This document shows positions 16,871 to 26,877 of a DNA stretch of 64,000 nucleotides, one piece after another. Within the stretch, counting starts at the first letter, position 1. Each line of letters starts with the position of its first letter. A program made the position numbers and the translations under genes. A model generated the notes under the pieces. It saw only the letters and a list, made by a program, of their open reading frames with translations. It ran no database searches and was not told the DNA's origin. Source of the stretch: Streptomyces hiroshimensis (GTDB lineage Bacteria; Actinomycetota; Actinomycetes; Streptomycetales; Streptomycetaceae); assembly GCF_014650335.1 (NCBI RefSeq), contig NZ_BMUT01000001.1, positions 425,037 to 489,036 on the forward strand, written 5' to 3'.

Positions 16871-18097
16871 TCATTCCCCGGTGAGGGTGACCGGGAGGGC
16901 CGAAAGGCCGCTCAGGAAGTTGGAGTAGACGTACTGCGGGGTGCCCGCCGGCTCGGCCACGGCCACGAGCTCGCACAGACTCTCCAGGAGAGCCGTCAGT
17001 TCGGCACGGGCCAGCGACGCACCGAGGCAGAAGTGCGGCCCGTGGACGAAGGACAGGTGCTTGTTCGGGCTGCGGGACAGGTCGAAGTCGTCCGGCCGGC
17101 CGAAGACCCGCTCGTCGCGGTTGCCGGAGGCCGGCCAGGTCGTGACGACGTCCCCCTCCTCGACGAACCGGTCACCGATGAGGACGTCCCGGGTCGCCGT
17201 GCGCCCGCTGTGCAGGGCCGGCGTCGTCCAGCGCAGCACCTCCTCGACCGCCGAAGCCGTGCTCACCCGGCCCGACTTGAGCGCGTCCCACTGCCCGGGC
17301 TGTTCCATGAACGCCTGGAGAGCACCGATCATGGCGAAGCGCGTCGTCTCGTGACCGCCCATGATGATGCTGTAGCAGTTGAAGATGATCTCGTTGTGGG
17401 TGAGCGGGCGGCCGTCGATCTCCGTGGTCACCAGGAAGCTGACCACGTCGTCGTACGGTTTCGCGCGGCGCGAGGCCGCCAGCTCCGAGAAATAGAACAG
17501 CAGGCCGTTGCGGGACGCCCACGTCGACTCCTCGGTGGGGACGCCGTCCGCCGAGGACAGCGCGGACGAGGTGAGGTCGATGATGTGCTGCCGGTCGGCC
17601 GGCGGCACCCCGAGCAGGTCGCAGATCGCGGCCAGCGGGATGTGCGCCGCGACGTCGGCGGCGAAGTCGACCGTACCCCGCTCCACCGCCTCCTCCACCA
17701 GCCGCCGGGTGCCGCGCCGCATGCTCTCGATCACCACACCGAGGGACCGCGGCGAGAACGGCTTCAGCAGAGCGCTGCGCAGCGCCTGGTGCGGGCGGCC
17801 GTCCGTGACGGCCAGCATGCGCCCGGCCGCGGAGTCGCCGCCCGCCAGCAGGGTGTCGAGCACGTTGCCGCGCTCGGAGGTGAAGGTCTTGGCGTCGCCC
17901 AGGACCGAGACGATGTCGTGGTAGCCGGTCACCGCCCAGAACCCCGGGCGGTCCGCGGTCCCGGGCTGCCAGTGCACCGGTGACTCGGTGCGCAGGCGGC
18001 GCCAGAGCGGCCCGAGATCGTGACGGGCGTGCAGCAGCGGATCCGCGAGATCCACCTCGTCGAGCGTGGCCGGGGCGAGCTGCGGGCGGGTGAGCAT
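16871..18097 (-). CDS. cytochrome P450 (last gene of NRPS operon)
   Basis: 408 residues. Motifs: I-helix GGHETTRFA, K-helix EEVLR, heme loop FVHGPHFCLGASLARAE with the Cys ligand. ATG 18097 has GAGGAA 7 bases upstream. It lies 65 bases after the SDR gene in the minus-strand run NRPS2-NRPS1-hydroxylase-SDR-P450, so it is expected to be co-transcribed and to oxidise the peptide, a carrier-bound amino acid or the acyl chain. Several actinomycete NRPS P450s beta-hydroxylate PCP-bound residues; nothing in the sequence shows which substrate applies here. Confidence 0.92.
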   Translation of the reverse strand: MLTRPQLAPATLDEVDLADPLLHARHDLGPLWRRLRTESPVHWQPGTADRPGFWAVTGYHDIVSVLGDAKTFTSERGNVLDTLLAGGDSAAGRMLAVTDGRPHQALRSALLKPFSPRSLGVVIESMRRGTRRLVEEAVERGTVDFAADVAAHIPLAAICDLLGVPPADRQHIIDLTSSALSSADGVPTEESTWASRNGLLFYFSELAASRRAKPYDDVVSFLVTTEIDGRPLTHNEIIFNCYSIIMGGHETTRFAMIGALQAFMEQPGQWDALKSGRVSTASAVEEVLRWTTPALHSGRTATRDVLIGDRFVEEGDVVTTWPASGNRDERVFGRPDDFDLSRSPNKHLSFVHGPHFCLGASLARAELTALLESLCELVAVAEPAGTPQYVYSNFLSGLSALPVTLTGE

Positions 18098-18162
18098 CGT
18101 CGGTTCCTCGAAGGCCTCGGGGGTGGGCGGTGAACTCGGGCTGGGTGGTGAAGGGGACACGG

Positions 18163-18918
18163 TCAGGCCGGCGGCTCGGTCGGGCCGGGGAAGAACGCGG
18201 TGGTCGCACCGGCCGTCTCCGCGCCGTCCACCACGAACTGCTGGCCCGAGACGAACGACGCCCCGGGCGAGGCAAGGAAGTGGAAGACCTCCGCGATCTC
18301 CTCGGGGAGGGCGTGCCGGCGCGCCGGGATACGGGCGTTGACGTCCGCGAGCATGGCGTCGGTGTACTCGGCGCGCTGCATCGGGGTCAGCACCGCGCCC
18401 GGTGCGACACAGGCGGTCCTGATCAGCGGGCTCAGCTCGACCGCGAAGGTCTGGCACAGCGAGGCCACACCCGCCTTGCTGGCGTTGTAGTCCGCGTAGA
18501 GCGGGTAGCCGCGGGCCCCGTTGACGGACGCCGTCGCGAGCAGGACGCCCGCCCCCCGGCGCAGCATGTGGGGCGTGGCGTGCCGCCACAGGGCGAGGAC
18601 CCCCATCAGGTTGACGTCCAGGGTGCGCCGGGCGTCGGCCTCGGTGAGGTCGAGGATGCCGTGCCGGATGCTGATGCCGGCGTTGGCGATGACGACGTCG
18701 ATCCGGCCGCGGTCGGCCTGGACCTCGTCGACGGCGTCGCGCACGGCGGACCAGTCGGCGACGTCCACCTCGGCCCACCGGACCGGGCCGCTGCCCGCCG
18801 CCTCCGGCGCGGGCGGCCGGACGTCGAAGTTGACCACGTGGTCGCCGGCGCGGGCGAACCGCTCGGCGGTGGCGAGCCCGATGCCGCTGGACGCGCCGGA
18901 CACGATGACCGTACGCAT
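18163..18918 (-). CDS. short-chain dehydrogenase/reductase (classical SDR)
   Basis: 251 residues. NAD(P) motif TVIVSGASSGIGLATAERF at the N-terminus, NAG motif VVIANAGISIRHG, and catalytic Ser plus YADYNASKAGVASL (Y-x-x-x-K). The residue after beta-2 is Asp (NFDVRP), which favours NAD over NADP. It ends with a substrate-loop/C-terminal FVSGQQFVVDGAE motif typical of the family. It is 44 bases after the 2-oxoglutarate hydroxylase gene. Predicted role: oxidising the new hydroxyl to a ketone, or reducing a keto group, in an amino-acid or acyl precursor. ATG 18918 has a GGAGG-type site upstream. Confidence 0.9.
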   Translation of the reverse strand: MRTVIVSGASSGIGLATAERFARAGDHVVNFDVRPPAPEAAGSGPVRWAEVDVADWSAVRDAVDEVQADRGRIDVVIANAGISIRHGILDLTEADARRTLDVNLMGVLALWRHATPHMLRRGAGVLLATASVNGARGYPLYADYNASKAGVASLCQTFAVELSPLIRTACVAPGAVLTPMQRAEYTDAMLADVNARIPARRHALPEEIAEVFHFLASPGASFVSGQQFVVDGAETAGATTAFFPGPTEPPA

Positions 18919-18962
18919 GGTCGGTGCCTCCTTTCCCGGGATGTTCGGACTTCCCGGAGTGT

Positions 18963-20069
18963 TCAGACGATGACGCGGTGGCTGGAGAGGCTGTAACCGC
19001 TGAGATTGCGGCGCAGGTTGCGGCTGACGGTGAGCTTCTTCAGCCACCGGTCGGTGCCGTCGAAGCGGGGGGTGAACGGCCGGCGGCCGTGCACCGCGCG
19101 GTAGTTGTCCACGATCAGCAGCGACCCGGGCCCCACGGCGATGTCCTGCTGGACGCGCTGCAGCTCCTCCATCAGCCGGTCGAGCGCGGCCTCGGCCTCG
19201 GTGTCGCCGGGCCGTACGTGCATGAAGGGCCGGTCGATCCGCAGATACGGGTTGAGGCGGTCGCCCGAGAGCACCGCGGTCGGCTCGGGATGCCGCACCA
19301 TGCCGTACAGCTTCTCCAGCGCGGGGTGCGCCGGGTCGTGCTCCTCCAGCTGCCGGACGTGCTCGGTGTCCGGCAGGATGTAGAAGCGCTGCTCCGCGAG
19401 GACCGCCCGGTCGTGATCGCTCAGCCGGACGTCGCGGACGGACGCGACGACGGTCGGCACCCGGTCGGGATTGCGCAGCCCGAACAGCATCAGGTAGTCG
19501 CAGCGGTCCGGGTGGAAGCCGTCCTCGGTGTGGAACTCCAGCAGGCTCTCGCTGCCGTAACCGCTCTGCGTCTGCTCGGCGCCCCGGATCGGCAGGACGT
19601 TCTGGATGATCCGGCCCTCCTGGAGGGTCTCCCAGCCGAACGGGTCGCCCAGCACCATGCCGACGAGCGCCATCCACAGCTCCTGGTCCCTGGCCGTGGC
19701 ACCGCGGATGGCCGTCTGCCAGTGCTCCGGCGTGGGGCCGAGCACCGCGTCGTCCACCGGGAAGCCGTGTATCAGGCACGCCGCGGTCCGCTCGGACCTG
19801 CGGTAGGAGAGGAGGAAACCGCGCAGCCCGGCGGGGAGCAGCTCCTCGGCCGGCAAGGCGCTGTCGTAGAAGCCGGGCAGACCGGGCGCCCCGTAGTCGT
19901 CCCCGAGCCGGGCGGCGGCCTCCCGCAGCGCACGGATCTCCCGGGTGCCGAGGCGGTATTCGAGGGGGACGTCCCTGAGGTCCGTGCCATGGTCCGTGCC
20001 GTGGTCCGAGAGGCGCGGTGAGGCCGTGTCCCGGCGGGACGCGTCATCAGTGAGGGAGATGCGGGGCAT
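18963..20069 (-). CDS. Fe(II)/2-oxoglutarate amino-acid beta-hydroxylase (VioC/AsnO-like)
   Basis: 368 residues, the size of clavaminate-synthase-like amino-acid hydroxylases. The iron ligands are visible: His and Glu in LEFHTEDGFHPDRCDYL (HxE) and the distal His in NYRAVHGRRPFTPR, followed by the 2-oxoglutarate Arg in DGTDRWLKKLTVSR. This arrangement is close to VioC (L-Arg), AsnO (L-Asn) and related enzymes that hydroxylate C3 of free amino acids. ATG 20069 is chosen for AAGGA 7 bases upstream; a start at 20099 would add an unlikely decapeptide. It lies in the NRPS operon. Two substrates fit the context: Asn (the NRPS3 A domain) or Arg (the acid-lined pocket of the first NRPS1 A domain). 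Confidence 0.9.
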   Translation of the reverse strand: MPRISLTDDASRRDTASPRLSDHGTDHGTDLRDVPLEYRLGTREIRALREAAARLGDDYGAPGLPGFYDSALPAEELLPAGLRGFLLSYRRSERTAACLIHGFPVDDAVLGPTPEHWQTAIRGATARDQELWMALVGMVLGDPFGWETLQEGRIIQNVLPIRGAEQTQSGYGSESLLEFHTEDGFHPDRCDYLMLFGLRNPDRVPTVVASVRDVRLSDHDRAVLAEQRFYILPDTEHVRQLEEHDPAHPALEKLYGMVRHPEPTAVLSGDRLNPYLRIDRPFMHVRPGDTEAEAALDRLMEELQRVQQDIAVGPGSLLIVDNYRAVHGRRPFTPRFDGTDRWLKKLTVSRNLRRNLSGYSLSSHRVIV

Positions 20070-20213
20070 GTCGGTGTCCTTACCGGGTCGTGACCTCATG
20101 GGGTCGTCGGTCGCTCGGTCCTGTGCGGCCCGCGCCCGGGGAGGGGGCCGGGCCGCGTGGTGGTGCCCTACTGGACGGCCGGGCAGGGTCCCGGCCGGGC
20201 TGATCCAGCGGTA

Positions 20214-20269
20214 CAGCGATTCAGCGGTTGAGTGATTCAGGGGTACGGAGGTTCAGCGATTCAGCGGTT
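20214..20269. repeat. 16-bp direct repeat in NRPS1-hydroxylase gap
   Basis: CAGCGATTCAGCGGTT occurs at 20214-20229 and again at 20254-20269, with further partial copies between. It lies just downstream of the NRPS1 stop in a 211-base gap inside the operon. It could be slippage-born; no hairpin of note is formed. Confidence 0.7.
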
Positions 20270-20280
20270 CGGGCGGATGC

Positions 20281-23200
20281 TCACGACGGATCGCGCCAGC
20301 CCTCGGCGAACTCGGCGAACTCGTCCGGGTCCAGAGTGATCAGCGGCTCCTCGGCACCGGCCGCACCCGCCGCACCGCCCGCTTCGGCGACCGGTTCCGG
20401 GGCGAGGTCCTGCACCACGGCCGCGAGCGCCGCCACGGTCTTGTGGGTGAACACCTCGCGCGGCGTGACGTCCAGACCCTCGGCGCGGGCCAGGGTGACC
20501 AGCTCGATCGAGATGATCGAGTCGCCGCCGAGGTCGAAGAAGCTGTCGTCGGCGCCGATCCGCTCCAGTCCGAGTGCCTTGGAGAACAGCGCGCACCACA
20601 GCTCCTCGCGCTCGGTGCGGGGTGCCCTGCTCTCCCGGGCGCCCTCGAGGTCCGGTGCGGGAAGCGCACCCCGGTCGAGCTTTCCGCTCGGCGTCACCGG
20701 CAGCCGTTCGAGGAGGACGACGGCGGTGGGGACCATGTACTCGGGCAGGGCGCCGGCGATCCGGGCGCGCAGCTGCGCCGGGTCCGGCCGCGCACCCGCC
20801 GCCGGGACCGCGTACGCCACCAGCCGCCGGCCGGGCCCGTCCTCCCGGACGATCACGGCCGCCCGGGCCACCGACTCGTCCTCGGTCAGCACCGCCTCGA
20901 TCTCACCCGGCTCGATGCGGAAGCCGCGCACCTTGACCTGCTGGTCGGTCCGGCCCAGGTACTCCAGCGTCCCGTGCGGGGTGCGGCGTGCGACGTCGCC
21001 GGAGCGGTACATCCGGGAGCCCGCCGGGCCGAACGGGTCGGCCACGAAGCGTTCCGCGGTGAGCCCGGCGCGGCGGAGGTAGCCGCGCGCGAGCCCGTCG
21101 CCCGCCAGATACAGCTCGCCGGGCGCTCCGTCCGGCACCGGACGCAGCGCTCCGTCCAGCAGGTACACGCGGGCGTTGACGACCGGTTCGCCCAGGGGCG
21201 GGCTGACCCGGCCCGACAGCGGTCCGCTCATCGTCGCCATGACGGTCGCCTCGGTCGGCCCGTAGGCGTTGACCATGCGCCGCCCGGCGGACCAGCGTTC
21301 GACGAGGTCGGGCGGGCAGGCCTCGCCGCCCACGACCAGGGTGACGCCCGGCGGCAGGCCGTCTTCGGGCATGACGGCGAGGGAGGACGGCGGGAGCAGC
21401 AGCGTCGTCACCCCCATGCGCTTCACCGTGCGTGCGAGCGCGGGCCCGGGCAGCAGTTCGTCGGCGGGCGCGGTGACCGCGCTCCCGCCGGTCAGCAACG
21501 CGGTGCACAGCTCCCACACCGAGGCGTCGAAGCTCGGCGAGGCGAACAGCAGTACGCGCTCGTCGGCGCGGAGGGCGAGTCCGGCGCGCTGCTGGGCGAC
21601 CAGGGAGGCGACGCCGCGGTGGGACACCAGCACTCCCTTGGGGCGGCCGGTCGACCCCGAGGTGTAGATCAGATAGGCGGTGTTCCCCGGCCGCAGCGGT
21701 GTCACCCGGTCGTCGTCGGTCAGGTCCGCCCCGGACAGTCCCGCGGCCTCCGCCGCCATTGCCCCGAGCAGTCCGGCGGCGCCGTCGGCGGCCGGTGCGG
21801 AACCGTCGGCGGTCGGTGCGGGGCCGTCCAGGCACCGGATCGGCCCGGCGCCCGCCGCGGCCAGGGCCGTCGCCGCCCCGGCCGTGGTGAGGACGAGATC
21901 GGGACGTGCGTCGCCGATGACGTATCGCAGCCGCTCCTGCGGATACCCGAGGTCCAGCGGCAGATAGGCGGCACCCGCCTTGAGGACGGCCAGGACCGCG
22001 AGAACGGACCGGGCCGACTTCGGCATCGCGACCGCGACGACGCTCTCCGGGCCGATGCCCTGGGACACCAGGACCCGGGCCAGCCGGTTGGCCTGCGCGT
22101 TGAGGTCGCCGTAGCGGACCTCCGGCCCGCCGTCGTACACCGCGACGGCGCCGGGCCGGACGCGTGCCTGCTCCTCGAACAGCGCGGGGAGGGTCGTCTC
22201 CGGCAGGTCACGGGCCGGTCCTCCGGCGGCCTTGAGCAGCAGTCCGCGCTCCTCCGGCGTGAGCAGGCCGACGCGGCCGCACGGCACCGCCGGGTCCGTG
22301 ACGAAGGCGGCGAGGACCGTGCGGACACGGCCGAGCAGGGCGCCGGCCGCCTCGGCGGTGAACAGGTCCTTGCGGTAGTTGAGCTCCAGGCTCAGCCGCT
22401 CGCCGGGCACCACGACCAGGCTGAGCGGGTAGTGGGTGGCGCCGGGGGCGGGCCGGTCGTCCACGGAGATCCGCAGGCCCGGGACCTGCTCCTGGACCGC
22501 GGCCGCGTCGACGGGGGTGTTCTCGAACCCCACGACGGTGTCGAACAGCTCGCCCAGCCCCGCGATCCGCTGCACCTCGGCGAGACCGAGGCGGTGGTAC
22601 GGGCCCAGCTCGGCCTGCCGGGCCTGGAGATCGGCCAGGACGTCGCCCAGGGGCCGCCCCTGATCGATCCGTACCCGGACCGCGACGGTGTTCATCAGCA
22701 GGCCCACGATCTCGTCCGCCCCGGGCAGCTCCGGCGGCCGGCCCGCGACCGTCGCGCCGAACACGACGTCGTCCCGGCCCAGCAGCTGACCCAGCGTCAT
22801 CGCCCAGGCCCCCTGGATCAGGGTGTTGAGCGTCAGACCGCTCTCCCGCGCCGCGGCGGAGAGCTCCGCCGTCGCCCCGGCGCCGAGACGTTCCGCCACC
22901 AGCCCCGGCACGGTCGCGGCGGCGGCGTCGGCGCCCGGTGCGACCAGGGCCGGCTCGTCGAGCCCCGCCAGCGCCTCCGCCCACGCCTTCACGGCCTGCG
23001 CGTCGTCCTGGCGGCCGAGCCAGTCGAGGAAGCCGGCGAACGGCACCGGCCCACGGGCCCCGTCGGTGCCGCCGCGGGCGTAGAGGGCGAACAGGTCACG
23101 GAAGACCAGCGGCAGCGACCAGCCGTCCAGCAGCAGATGGTGGTGGGTCACGAGGAGCAGGTGGTCGCCGGGCGCGAGCCGGACCAGCGTCACCCGCAGC

Positions 23201-26200
23201 AGCGGCGGCTCGGCGGTGTCGAAGCGGCGCGCCCGGTCCTCGTCCATGAGGCGGGCCAGCCGGGCTTCGCGTGCGTCCTCCTCCAGAGCGGACAGGTCGA
23301 TCTCCTGCCACGGCACCCGCACGCCCTCGTGCACGACCTGGACCGGGCGGCCCGACGTCAGCGACGTGAAGGAGACGCGCAGCGGGGCGTGGCGGGCGAG
23401 GAGGGCGTCGAACGCCTTGCGCAGCACGGCCGGTGAGAGGGAGCCGGTGAGTCGCAGGGGCCGCTGCGTGGTGTAGACGTCGGCGCCTTCCGGGGACAGC
23501 AGCGCATGGAAGTGCATGCCCTGCTGGAGCGGCGTCAGCGGCCACACGTCCGCGACCCGGTGCCCGTGCGCGGCGGCGAGCCCGGCCCGTTCGGCGTCGC
23601 CGAGGGGGACCAGCTGCCCGGCGGCGGGCGCTGCAGGGACCTGTGTTCCGGTGTGGGGGTCGGTGGTGCGGGCGGTTTGTGCGAGGCGGGCGATGGTTTT
23701 GTGGACGAAGACGTCCTTGGCGGTGAGGGTGAGTCCGGCGCGGTGGGCGCGGGCGGCGAGTTGCATGGAGACGATGGAGTCTCCGCCGAGTTCGAAGAAG
23801 TTGTCGTCGATGCCGATGTCGGTGCGGCCGAGGACTTCGGTGAAGACGGCGTGGAGGGTGCGTTCGCGGTCGGTGCCGGGGGCGCGGTAGGCGCGGGTGG
23901 GGGAGTAGTCGGGGTCGGGGAGTGCGCGGCGGTCGACCTTGCCGTTGGGGGTGAGGGGGAAGACGTCGAGTGTGGTGATGGTGGCGGGGACCATGTAGTC
24001 CGGCAGGGCGTGGGTGAGGTGCCGGCGCAGGGTTTCGGGGTCGGGTTGCCGGTGGGGGGATACGGGAGTGACGTATGCGGCGATCTGCTGACTGGTGCCG
24101 GCGTTGACCGTGGTGACGACGGCCTGGCCGACGGTGGGGTCGGTGGCGAGGGCGGCTTCGATTTCGCCGAGTTCGATGCGGTGGCCGCGTATTTTGACCT
24201 GGAAGTCGGAGCGTCCGTGGTATTCGACGGTGCCGTCGGGACGTCGTCGGCCGAGGTCGCCGGTGCGGTACATGCGCGAGCCGGGGGCGGCGAAGGGGTC
24301 GGCGAAGGGGTCGGCGGTGAAGCGTTCGGCGGTCAGGCCGGGGCGCCCCAGGTACCCGCGGGCGACACCGGTCCCGGCGATGTAGATCTCGCCGACGACT
24401 CCGGTGGGTACGGGCCGCAGGAACCCGTCCAGCACATACACCCGTGTGTTGTCGGCGGGAGTGCCGATGGACGGCCGGGCGGACCCGTCGTTACGGCAGA
24501 TCATCGCGTCGACCGTGCACTCGGCGGGCCCGTAGAGGTTGTAGACCGACAGGCCCGGGACCTCGTGCAGCGCGGTCCACAGGTCGTCGCCGACCTCCTC
24601 GCCGCCCAGCGCGAGGACGCTCACCCGGTGCCGCCCCGCCACCGCCTCGAACATGCCCGCCGCCAGCATCTGCCGGGCGACCGACGGCGTGGTGTCGATG
24701 ACGTCGATCTCCGCGTCCGTCGCGTGGCCGACCAGCGCCAGGGCGTCCTTGCGGACGGTGTCGTCGACGATGTGCAGTTCGTGCCCGCCGACCATCCACA
24801 GCAGCTGACTCCAGGAGGCGTCGAAGCCCAGGGAGTTGGTCAGCGCGGCCCTCAGCGGCCGCCCGCCCGCCCGTGCCCGCTCGGGCTCGAAGAAGTTCGC
24901 CCGGTGGCTGTGGAACATGTTGACCAGGTTGCGGTGCTCCACGGCGACCCCCTTGGGGCGGCCGCTGGACCCGGACGTGTAGATCACATAGGCGAGGTCG
25001 GCGGGGAGCAGCGCGCGGGTGCGGTCCTCGTCGGTGAGGTCTTCGTCGGTGAAGTCCGCGTCGGCGAGGTCCGCGGCGTCCCCGTCCGCTACGGCCGTGC
25101 CGGTCTGCAGCGCCGGTACGTCTTCGGGGACGAGGTGCGCGGTCGCGGCGGCGGTCAGGGCGAGGACGGGCCCGGCCTCCGCGCAGATCTCCGCGATACG
25201 CGCCGCGGGGTGCCCGGCGTCGAGCGGCAGGTACGTGGCACCGGACTTGAGGACCGCCAGGATCGCCACCACGGCGTCGGCGGTACGGGGCAGGGCCACC
25301 GCGACGAGCCGGCCGGGTCCCGCACCCCGGGCGACGAGCAGCCGGGCGAGCCGGTTGGCGTCCGCGTTGAGCCGCTCGAAGGTCAGGCCGGTCGTCGTGC
25401 TGTCGACGACGGCGACCGCGTGGGGTGTCGCCCGGACCTGTGCCTCGAACAGGTCGGGCAGGGTCCGGGGCGGGTGCGCGACGGTCCGGCCGCTCGCCAC
25501 CCGCAGCATCTCCTGCGTCTCGGCCGGGGAACGCGAGGGAAGCCGGCCCACGGGCAGGCCTGGCTGCGCCGCGACGTCCTCCAGCAGGCCGCACATCCGC
25601 TGCAGGACACCGGCCGCAGCTTCGCCGCGGAAGGCGTCCACGCGGTAGTTGAGTTCGAGACGGAGCCGTTCGCCGGGGTAGACGGCGAGACTCAGCGCGT
25701 AGTGCGTTCCCTCCGGTGGCTCCTCGACGGCGTCCCGCAGCACGCTGACGGAGAGCCCTGCGACCTCGGCCCCCTGGAGGGACGCTTCGACGGGGAAGTT
25801 CTCGAAGGCGACGGTCGTGTCGAAGAGTTCGGTGACCCCGGCGGCGCGGTGGATGTCCACGAGGCCGAGGTACTGGTGTCCCATCAGGTCCAGCTGCTCG
25901 CGCTGGATCCGGGCCAGCAGGTCCGCCACCGGCTCGGCGGGGTCGACCAGCACGCGGGCGGGCACGGTGTTGAGCATCAGTCCGACCACACGCTCGCTGC
26001 CGGGCAGCTCCGGCGGCCGTCCCGCGACGGTATTGCCGAAGACGACGTCCCGCCGTCCGGTCAGCTCGGTCAGCAGCAGGGCCCAGGCGGCCTGGACCAG
26101 GGTGTTGGTGGTGAGTTCGCGGTCGCGGGCCGCGGCGGTGATCCGCGCCGTGACGGCCTCGGGCAGCTCCGCGACCAGGCGCCGCTGCCCCCGGCCGGAG

Positions 26201-26877
26201 GCACCGGTCTCCGCTGCGTCCGCCACCGCCACCAGCGTCGCGCCGTCGACCCCGCGCAGCGCGGCCTGCCAGGCCCGTTCGGCTTCCTCCCGGTCCTGGT
26301 TCGCGAGCCAGCCGAGGTAGTCGGCGAACGGGACGGCCGGCTCCAGGTTCCGTGCCGTGCCGCCGTCCCGGTAGATCCGGAACAGGTCCCCGATGACCAG
26401 CGGCAGCGACCAGCCGTCCAGCATGATGTGGTGGTTGGTGAGCACCAGGACGTGCCGGTCGGCGGCGAGCCGTACCAGCGTGAACCGCAGCAGCGGCGGC
26501 TTCGCCATGTCGAAGTTCCGTGCCCGGTCCTCACTCAGCAGCCGGGCCAGCCGCACCCGGCGCTCGTCCGGCCCGAAGTCCGACAGGTCGATCTCCTCCC
26601 ACGGCGTCTCGACCGTCGCGGCGACGGCCTGGACTGCCTCGCCCGAACGGCGCCGCAGGAACCCGGCCCGCAAGCTCGCATGACGGGCCGTCAGCGCTTC
26701 GCAGGAGGCGCGGAGCACCCCGGCGTCGAGCGCTCCGACCAGCTCCAGAGGCGTCTGTACGTGGTAGAAGTCGACCTGTTCGCCGTCGGCGCTTCCGCCG
26801 TCGTAAAGGGCGTGGAAGAGGATGCCCTGCTGCAGCGGCGAGAGGGGCAGCACCGCTTCGATGGACGTCTGTCTCAC
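20281..26877 (-). CDS. NRPS, two modules: C-A-T-C-A-T (modules 3 and 4)
   Basis: 2198 residues. C1 (HHIMLDGW near residue 149), A1 (about 470-1000), T1 ([11 protein letters not shown], near 1029), C2 (HHHLLLDGW, near 1244), A2 (about 1560-2080), T2 ([11 protein letters not shown], near 2112), then an acidic tail with no thioesterase. By manual alignment to GrsA, the A1 pocket reads D-A-S-D-A-G-L-V-D; acids at positions 278 and 331 suggest a basic side chain such as Arg or a cyclised Arg derivative. A2 reads D-A-W-L-V-G-A-V-M, a hydrophobic pocket. GTG 26877 overlaps the NRPS2 stop (GTGA) and has GGAGA 7 bases upstream; the earlier GTG 26892 is possible. The A1 C-terminal subdomain and T1 are nearly identical in DNA to the last module of NRPS2. 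Confidence 0.95.
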   Translation of the reverse strand: MRQTSIEAVLPLSPLQQGILFHALYDGGSADGEQVDFYHVQTPLELVGALDAGVLRASCEALTARHASLRAGFLRRRSGEAVQAVAATVETPWEEIDLSDFGPDERRVRLARLLSEDRARNFDMAKPPLLRFTLVRLAADRHVLVLTNHHIMLDGWSLPLVIGDLFRIYRDGGTARNLEPAVPFADYLGWLANQDREEAERAWQAALRGVDGATLVAVADAAETGASGRGQRRLVAELPEAVTARITAAARDRELTTNTLVQAAWALLLTELTGRRDVVFGNTVAGRPPELPGSERVVGLMLNTVPARVLVDPAEPVADLLARIQREQLDLMGHQYLGLVDIHRAAGVTELFDTTVAFENFPVEASLQGAEVAGLSVSVLRDAVEEPPEGTHYALSLAVYPGERLRLELNYRVDAFRGEAAAGVLQRMCGLLEDVAAQPGLPVGRLPSRSPAETQEMLRVASGRTVAHPPRTLPDLFEAQVRATPHAVAVVDSTTTGLTFERLNADANRLARLLVARGAGPGRLVAVALPRTADAVVAILAVLKSGATYLPLDAGHPAARIAEICAEAGPVLALTAAATAHLVPEDVPALQTGTAVADGDAADLADADFTDEDLTDEDRTRALLPADLAYVIYTSGSSGRPKGVAVEHRNLVNMFHSHRANFFEPERARAGGRPLRAALTNSLGFDASWSQLLWMVGGHELHIVDDTVRKDALALVGHATDAEIDVIDTTPSVARQMLAAGMFEAVAGRHRVSVLALGGEEVGDDLWTALHEVPGLSVYNLYGPAECTVDAMICRNDGSARPSIGTPADNTRVYVLDGFLRPVPTGVVGEIYIAGTGVARGYLGRPGLTAERFTADPFADPFAAPGSRMYRTGDLGRRRPDGTVEYHGRSDFQVKIRGHRIELGEIEAALATDPTVGQAVVTTVNAGTSQQIAAYVTPVSPHRQPDPETLRRHLTHALPDYMVPATITTLDVFPLTPNGKVDRRALPDPDYSPTRAYRAPGTDRERTLHAVFTEVLGRTDIGIDDNFFELGGDSIVSMQLAARAHRAGLTLTAKDVFVHKTIARLAQTARTTDPHTGTQVPAAPAAGQLVPLGDAERAGLAAAHGHRVADVWPLTPLQQGMHFHALLSPEGADVYTTQRPLRLTGSLSPAVLRKAFDALLARHAPLRVSFTSLTSGRPVQVVHEGVRVPWQEIDLSALEEDAREARLARLMDEDRARRFDTAEPPLLRVTLVRLAPGDHLLLVTHHHLLLDGWSLPLVFRDLFALYARGGTDGARGPVPFAGFLDWLGRQDDAQAVKAWAEALAGLDEPALVAPGADAAAATVPGLVAERLGAGATAELSAAARESGLTLNTLIQGAWAMTLGQLLGRDDVVFGATVAGRPPELPGADEIVGLLMNTVAVRVRIDQGRPLGDVLADLQARQAELGPYHRLGLAEVQRIAGLGELFDTVVGFENTPVDAAAVQEQVPGLRISVDDRPAPGATHYPLSLVVVPGERLSLELNYRKDLFTAEAAGALLGRVRTVLAAFVTDPAVPCGRVGLLTPEERGLLLKAAGGPARDLPETTLPALFEEQARVRPGAVAVYDGGPEVRYGDLNAQANRLARVLVSQGIGPESVVAVAMPKSARSVLAVLAVLKAGAAYLPLDLGYPQERLRYVIGDARPDLVLTTAGAATALAAAGAGPIRCLDGPAPTADGSAPAADGAAGLLGAMAAEAAGLSGADLTDDDRVTPLRPGNTAYLIYTSGSTGRPKGVLVSHRGVASLVAQQRAGLALRADERVLLFASPSFDASVWELCTALLTGGSAVTAPADELLPGPALARTVKRMGVTTLLLPPSSLAVMPEDGLPPGVTLVVGGEACPPDLVERWSAGRRMVNAYGPTEATVMATMSGPLSGRVSPPLGEPVVNARVYLLDGALRPVPDGAPGELYLAGDGLARGYLRRAGLTAERFVADPFGPAGSRMYRSGDVARRTPHGTLEYLGRTDQQVKVRGFRIEPGEIEAVLTEDESVARAAVIVREDGPGRRLVAYAVPAAGARPDPAQLRARIAGALPEYMVPTAVVLLERLPVTPSGKLDRGALPAPDLEGARESRAPRTEREELWCALFSKALGLERIGADDSFFDLGGDSIISIELVTLARAEGLDVTPREVFTHKTVAALAAVVQDLAPEPVAEAGGAAGAAGAEEPLITLDPDEFAEFAEGWRDPS
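23648..24444 (-). repeat. 0.8-kb near-identical tract, copy in NRPS1 (A1 C-terminal part + T1)
   Basis: The tract pairs with 26956-27749 in NRPS2. Bases 23648-23895 match 26956-27203 without a visible difference (248 bases), and 24110-24444 is nearly identical to 27427-27749. The stretch between is diverged. It encodes the A-domain C-terminal subdomain after the substrate pocket and the carrier domain. Confidence 0.85.
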